Below are positions 29,805-32,776 of a DNA stretch of 32,776 nt, one piece after another. The notes below the pieces were generated by a model. It was not told the origin of the DNA and did not search any database. It was given only the letters and a program-made list of their open reading frames with translations. This DNA is from Desulfuromonadaceae bacterium UBA6124. Lineage in GTDB: Bacteria; Desulfobacterota; Desulfuromonadia; Desulfuromonadales; Trichloromonadaceae. The stretch spans positions 558-33,333 of the forward strand of contig DIVU01000371.1 in assembly GCA_002423365.1 (NCBI GenBank), read 5' to 3'. The translations under genes were made by a program, and so were the position numbers. Each line of letters starts with the position of its first letter. The stretch's first letter is position 1.

Positions 29805-30479
29805 TCAAGCCGCCTCGGGCCATTTGAGGGCGGCGGCGGGGCAGGCGGCGACGCATTCGGAGCAGCGCAGACAGTCGCGCTCGGCGACGACGCCGGTCGG
29901 CTTGTGCCGGACGATTTCCAGATTCATGGCGCAGACCTTCTCGCACTTACCGCACTCACGGCAGCTGGAGGCAATCTCCAGGGGCTGCTTGTGCCCGCCC
30001 AGGGCGTTGGCCGAAGTTCCCACCGGACAGAAGGCGCACCAGCTGCGGGGATGGTAAAGGAGGCCGAGAATCACGGCGATGCCGGTGGTCAGGGCGCACA
30101 TCGACCAGAAGACTGTCCCCCAGTGCTGCCAGGAGGTCGGGTCGAGACTGAGGCGCCAGGCCATGAAGCCCATCAGCAGGGCGAAGACCCCCCAGCGGAA
30201 ACGCAGGTTGCGAAAGAGCGTGGGGATCGGCCGCTCGCCGCCGATACGGGCGAGAAGACGGTCGATGAAGCTGCCGCGCGGGCAGAGATTGCCGCAGACA
30301 TAGCGCCCGCGAAAAAAGCCGCCGATCATCCCTGCGGCCATGGCCACCGGAACGATAAAGCCGAGCAGGGGATATTTCCAGCCGAGGGCGACGGTCAGGA
30401 TCATGACCGGGGCGAGCAGCCATTGCAGGCGCCGGCGGCTGTTGATGTCGGGGAGAGCGTGACGGATCGCGTCTTCCAT
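29805..30479 (-). CDS. NapH-like membrane protein with two [4Fe-4S] clusters
   Basis: The 224-residue inner-membrane protein has about four helices (residues of about 20-55 and 95-143). Two membrane-border motifs, CGNLCPRG at 62-69 and CAFCPVG at 148-154, are the CxxxCP-type signature of the NapH/NosR/RdxA family. The C-terminal ferredoxin domain has C173/C176/C179/C183 and C203/C206/C209/C213, so two [4Fe-4S] clusters. Relatives carry electrons from quinol to periplasmic reductases or serve in metal-centre assembly. No reductase partner lies nearby. GAGG lies six bases upstream of the ATG, and an AT-rich imperfect palindrome lies in the promoter region. Confidence 0.88.
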   Translation of the reverse strand: MEDAIRHALPDINSRRRLQWLLAPVMILTVALGWKYPLLGFIVPVAMAAGMIGGFFRGRYVCGNLCPRGSFIDRLLARIGGERPIPTLFRNLRFRWGVFALLMGFMAWRLSLDPTSWQHWGTVFWSMCALTTGIAVILGLLYHPRSWCAFCPVGTSANALGGHKQPLEIASSCRECGKCEKVCAMNLEIVRHKPTGVVAERDCLRCSECVAACPAAALKWPEAA

Positions 30480-30514
30480 GAAAATCCTCTCTTTGTCATT
30501 GGGTTGTTATATAT

Positions 30515-30525
30515 TTGAATATCAA
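30515..30525. promoter_or_regulatory. AT-rich operator-like element upstream of the NapH-like gene
   Basis: TTGAATATCAA is a TTGA-N3-TCAA element within a run of TATATA on both sides (30508-30532). The ATTTGAATAT half resembles ArsR/SmtB-type sites; the three-base spacing is unlike FNR (six). No promoter with clear spacing was found. In the rest of this 138-bp gap (30480-30617) I see nothing coding. Confidence 0.35.
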
Positions 30526-30617
30526 TATATATGAAAACCCAACTTCAGGTCAAGGAAATTCGTTTCGTCCGCCTCCCACCGGGAAGGGTTAAAAAACAGC
30601 TTAGTGAAAATCCAGGG

Positions 30618-31277
30618 TCAATCGAACTGGGCTTTGAATTCGTCCATCAATCCTTTCAGGCTCTCCAGTTCGGCCCGCAGCGCCGCGACTTCCGCTTCCA
30701 GCGCCGCCAGCCGCTCGTTTTCCGCCCGCACCCGCATGGTCGCCGTTTCCGGCGTGGGCGCCGCCGACTCGTCGCTGATCTCCGGCACCCCGGAAAACAG
30801 CTGGGCATAACGGCACTCCTTGCGCCCCGGTTGGCGGGGCAACTGCATGACCAGCGGCTCTTTGCGCTCGGCGAGGTGCTTGAGAATCACCTCGACCTCT
30901 TCCAGGCTCTTGAGTGAATGCATGCGGTCGGCGCGGGCGCGCAGCTCGCCGAGGGTCTGGGGGCCGCGCAGCATCAGTTCGGCGAGCACCGCCAGCTCTT
31001 CCGGTTCGAGATAGAGTTTGACGCTGAGGGCGTGCTTGTAGCGGGGCACCCGGCCGCCGTCGCCGGCCTGCATCGCCAGCCCCAGGTGGCGCAGGCGGTC
31101 GAGAGCGCGGACCACGGTCGTTTCGTCGAAAGCGACCACCGGATCGCGGTTCGACTTCTGGTTGCAGGCGGTGGTCAGGGCATTGAGGGTCAGGGGATAA
31201 TACTCGGGGGTGGTCATCTCTTTTTCGATGAAACAGCCGAGTACCCGCACTTCGTCTTGGTTGAGCTGGATGGTCAT
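30618..31277 (-). CDS. yceH: YceH family (DUF480) protein
   Basis: The 219-residue product consists of two winged-helix-like domains, with EVRVLGCFIEKEMTTPEYYPL and LTLNALTTACNQKSNRDPV at the start and ELMLRGPQTLGELRARADRM in the middle. The C-terminal tail from about 185 is a coiled coil (RAENERLAALEAEVAALRAEL). The family is conserved, cytoplasmic and of unknown function, probably DNA- or protein-binding. The ATG at 31277 is preferred because GGGAGG lies seven bases upstream and the family begins there; the frame runs 14 codons further without support. Confidence 0.93.
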   Translation of the reverse strand: MTIQLNQDEVRVLGCFIEKEMTTPEYYPLTLNALTTACNQKSNRDPVVAFDETTVVRALDRLRHLGLAMQAGDGGRVPRYKHALSVKLYLEPEELAVLAELMLRGPQTLGELRARADRMHSLKSLEEVEVILKHLAERKEPLVMQLPRQPGRKECRYAQLFSGVPEISDESAAPTPETATMRVRAENERLAALEAEVAALRAELESLKGLMDEFKAQFD

Positions 31278-31375
31278 CGCTGGGCCTCCCTGGGCTGGTC
31301 GAGAATGGAGGCGCACCATAGCATGAGAGGGGATTAAGACGAAAGATTTTTGTGGCGGGGAAAAAGGAAAGGGAT

Positions 31376-31825
31376 TCAGCGCTCGTTGCGTGCCAGAAAG
31401 CGATCGAGCTGATTGGCGAAGGCCTGGCGGTCGCCGGCGCTGAAGGCCGCCGGGCCGCCCGTTTCGATCCCCGAGCCGCGCAACTCGTCAAGCAGGTCGC
31501 GCATCACCAGGCGTTCGCGGATGTTGTCCTCGTGATACAACTCGCCGCGCGGATTGAGGGCGTGGCCGCCCTTGGCCAACGCTTCCGCTGCCAGGGGGAT
31601 GTCGGCGGTGACGACCAGATCACCGGGTTCCAGCCGCCGCACGATTTCCTGATCAGCGACATCGAAACCGGCTCCGACCAGCACCGTTTGTATGTAGGGC
31701 GAAGGCGGGATTTTCATCGGCTTGTTCGCCACCAAAATCAATGGTTTGCGCGCCCGCTCGGCGGCCCGATAGAGAATATCCTTGATCACCCTCGGGCAGG
31801 CGTCGGCGTCGACCCAGATCCGCAT
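31376..31825 (-). CDS. yaiI: YaiI/YqxD family (DUF188) protein
   Basis: The 149-residue protein begins MRIWVDADACPRVIKDIL, the strongly conserved N-terminus of DUF188, and continues with DLVVTADIPLAAEAL and the LNPRGELY turn. The acidic residues arranged around DADACP and TADIPLA suggest a PIN-like nuclease fold, but activity is not established. The start at 31825 is used because AAGGAG lies nine bases upstream and the family starts there. It is preceded by the terminator of the DUF5610-like gene, so its promoter is unclear. Confidence 0.92.
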   Translation of the reverse strand: MRIWVDADACPRVIKDILYRAAERARKPLILVANKPMKIPPSPYIQTVLVGAGFDVADQEIVRRLEPGDLVVTADIPLAAEALAKGGHALNPRGELYHEDNIRERLVMRDLLDELRGSGIETGGPAAFSAGDRQAFANQLDRFLARNER

Positions 31826-31844
31826 ATGTTCATGCTCCTTCGCT

Positions 31845-31878
31845 AAAAAATGATCGGGCCGGAATGGCTTCCGGCCCG
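31845..31878 (-). terminator. Intrinsic terminator after the DUF5610-like gene
   Basis: A perfect 10-bp stem (31855-31864 and 31869-31878) with a TGGC loop is followed on the minus strand by ATCATTTTTT. It lies 19 bp after the stop and directly before the ribosome site of the YaiI-family gene. Confidence 0.9.
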
Positions 31879-31897
31879 TGCGCTTCATAACCGACCC

Positions 31898-32467
31898 TTA
31901 ACCCGCTTCGGAAAAACTCGCCAGCCAGTTGTCGAGCTTTTCCGTCAAGGCGTCCTTGGTCTTATAAGAGATTTCCGGCAGCTCGCCGCCCCAGGCATCC
32001 TCGGCCTGGCGGTAGCCGTCCTCGATCCCTTTACGGATGGCGTCGATGCGGCTCGGGTCGTTGCCGGCGATGCCGATGGCGAACTGGAAGATCCGCTCCG
32101 AGGTCTGCTCGACGCCGAAATAGCCGTCCTCGGCGATGAGCGACTGGGCCTCTTCCGGGCTGAGGCTCTCCAGGTCGAGTTCCCCCACCCCCGTCGCCAC
32201 CCGGGTCGCCACCCCCTGTTCCTGAAGGTTGCGGGCAACGAGATCGCGCAGCAGCCGGAAGGCCGCGCCAATGTCCGTCTCCTTCACGGCGGGTTCGTAA
32301 CCGACCCCTTCGGCCGCTTTGTTCCCTAGGGAAACCCGATCCCCTCCCCGCGCAGATTTCGCCTCGCCGCTTTCGGGCGCCGTCTTTTCCCGGCGGGATT
32401 CTTCCATCAATTTTTGCGCTTCCGCCTGGAAACGCTCCAGGGCTCCACTGCCGACACTCTTAAGCAT
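31898..32467 (-). CDS. Conserved protein, DUF5610-like
   Basis: The 189-residue product has a polar, low-complexity first third (KLMEESRREKTAPESGEAK) and a conserved-looking helical C-terminal domain with RIFQFAIGIAGNDPSRIDAI and KGIEDGYRQAEDAWGGELPEIS. This resembles DUF5610 proteins, sometimes labelled hydrogenase-4 component G without good cause. No signal peptide or membrane helix is seen. The ATG at 32467 has GGAGG six bases upstream; the frame runs 22 codons further without support. Function is unknown. It is a single-gene unit ended by a strong terminator. Confidence 0.68.
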   Translation of the reverse strand: MLKSVGSGALERFQAEAQKLMEESRREKTAPESGEAKSARGGDRVSLGNKAAEGVGYEPAVKETDIGAAFRLLRDLVARNLQEQGVATRVATGVGELDLESLSPEEAQSLIAEDGYFGVEQTSERIFQFAIGIAGNDPSRIDAIRKGIEDGYRQAEDAWGGELPEISYKTKDALTEKLDNWLASFSEAG

Positions 32468-32554
32468 ATTCCGCCTCCTTCCTTGCGTTCCGGCAACGGG
32501 AAAGTTCCCCCTCCGCGCCTTTTCTTTCACCATAGCAGAAGTCGCGAAAAAATA

Positions 32555-32776
32555 TCAGGGGCGGTCCCGAGGTCCGCCCCGTCCCCGGGAACGGTCGCCG
32601 AGCCAAAGAAAGAAACGGGCCAACTCCCCCCAGAACCATTCCCGCAGCCGTCGCCTCCAGGAACGGCGGCGCCAGTCGGCGGCGCGAATCTCGACACTCT
32701 CGCCGAAATTCTCCTGAAAGAGGGCGGCGACGGTCTCGCCCAAGGCCGGGGAGCGGACTTCCTGGTTGGCTTCCAG
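32555..32776 (-). CDS. C-terminal end of a possible phospholipase D/cardiolipin synthase-like protein (partial)
   Basis: The frame is open from the window edge to a stop at 32555, giving 73 residues. The order of ALGETVAALFQENFGESVEI, then AADWRRRSWRRRLREW and a hydrophobic end (FFLWLGD), resembles the tail of PLD-family cardiolipin synthases, where a helix is followed by a Trp-Arg-Arg segment. The catalytic HKD motifs would lie outside the window, so the call is tentative. Confidence 0.5.
   Translation of the reverse strand: MEANQEVRSPALGETVAALFQENFGESVEIRAADWRRRSWRRRLREWFWGELARFFLWLGDRSRGRGGPRDRP

Noticed and set aside
30513..30527. FNR box upstream of the NapH-like gene
   Set aside because: An FNR site needs TTGAT-N4-ATCAA; here the TTGA and TCAA halves are three bases apart, so it does not fit.

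Overview
The window looks like a chromosomal segment of a GC-rich deltaproteobacterium of the Desulfuromonadales (Geobacter/Desulfuromonas relatives). The main reasons are a gene pair matching SfrB-SfrA, the cytoplasmic NADPH oxidoreductase known from Geobacter, a c-type-haem periplasmic sensor, a PATAN (DUF4388) protein next to a PilT-type ATPase, and a NapH-like ferredoxin. The assignment rests on gene content and recalled family knowledge, not on a database search. No tRNA, rRNA, CRISPR array, transposase or prophage gene was seen.

Layout. 1-2.5 kb (minus): a PATAN/REC-like/GAF protein followed by pilT, which runs off the left edge. 2.66-5.83 kb (plus): rnhA, a CoA-binding protein, a secreted CsgG-like protein and a DUF3422 membrane protein, closed by a perfect 17-bp bidirectional terminator. 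5.9-11.1 kb (minus): a small cupin, then sfrB-sfrA behind a promoter whose -10 lies inside a palindrome. 11.3-12.05 kb: a small secreted or lipoprotein gene (minus) divergent from grxC (plus). 12.0-17.9 kb (minus): rsmB, rpe, a CoA-type Nudix hydrolase, a haem-PAS sensor without output domain, and a homocysteine methyltransferase/MTHFR fusion. 18.0-21.75 kb (minus): a ferritin-like protein coupled to a DUF4350 protein, then def-fmt from a strong promoter, then htpX. 21.9-22.9 kb (plus): two overlapping half-size permeases. 22.9-28.8 kb (minus): an HDOD protein, a PanP-type PLP decarboxylase, and an apparent operon of alpha/beta hydrolase, retropepsin-like protease and YdgA-like protein. 28.98-29.69 kb (plus): an MgtC-family protein. 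29.8-32.8 kb (minus): a NapH-like membrane ferredoxin, yceH, a YaiI-family protein, a DUF5610-like protein and the tail of what may be a phospholipase D/cardiolipin synthase.

How the genes fit together. Most are housekeeping: translation initiation and N-terminal processing (def, fmt), rRNA methylation (rsmB), one-carbon and methionine metabolism, beta-alanine/CoA supply (panP, Nudix CoA hydrolase), membrane protein quality control (htpX) and NADPH balance (sfrAB). Mixed in are envelope and sensory genes. The most notable pattern is that the sfrBA and panP promoters share the 9-mer CTGTATACA in the same place over the -10 hexamer, which suggests one regulator links NADPH oxidation with beta-alanine synthesis. 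I found no clearly new multi-gene system. The more unusual items are the haem-PAS protein without output domain, the ferritin-like protein with an altered fourth helix coupled to a DUF4350 protein with an EF-hand-like loop, and the split permease pair.
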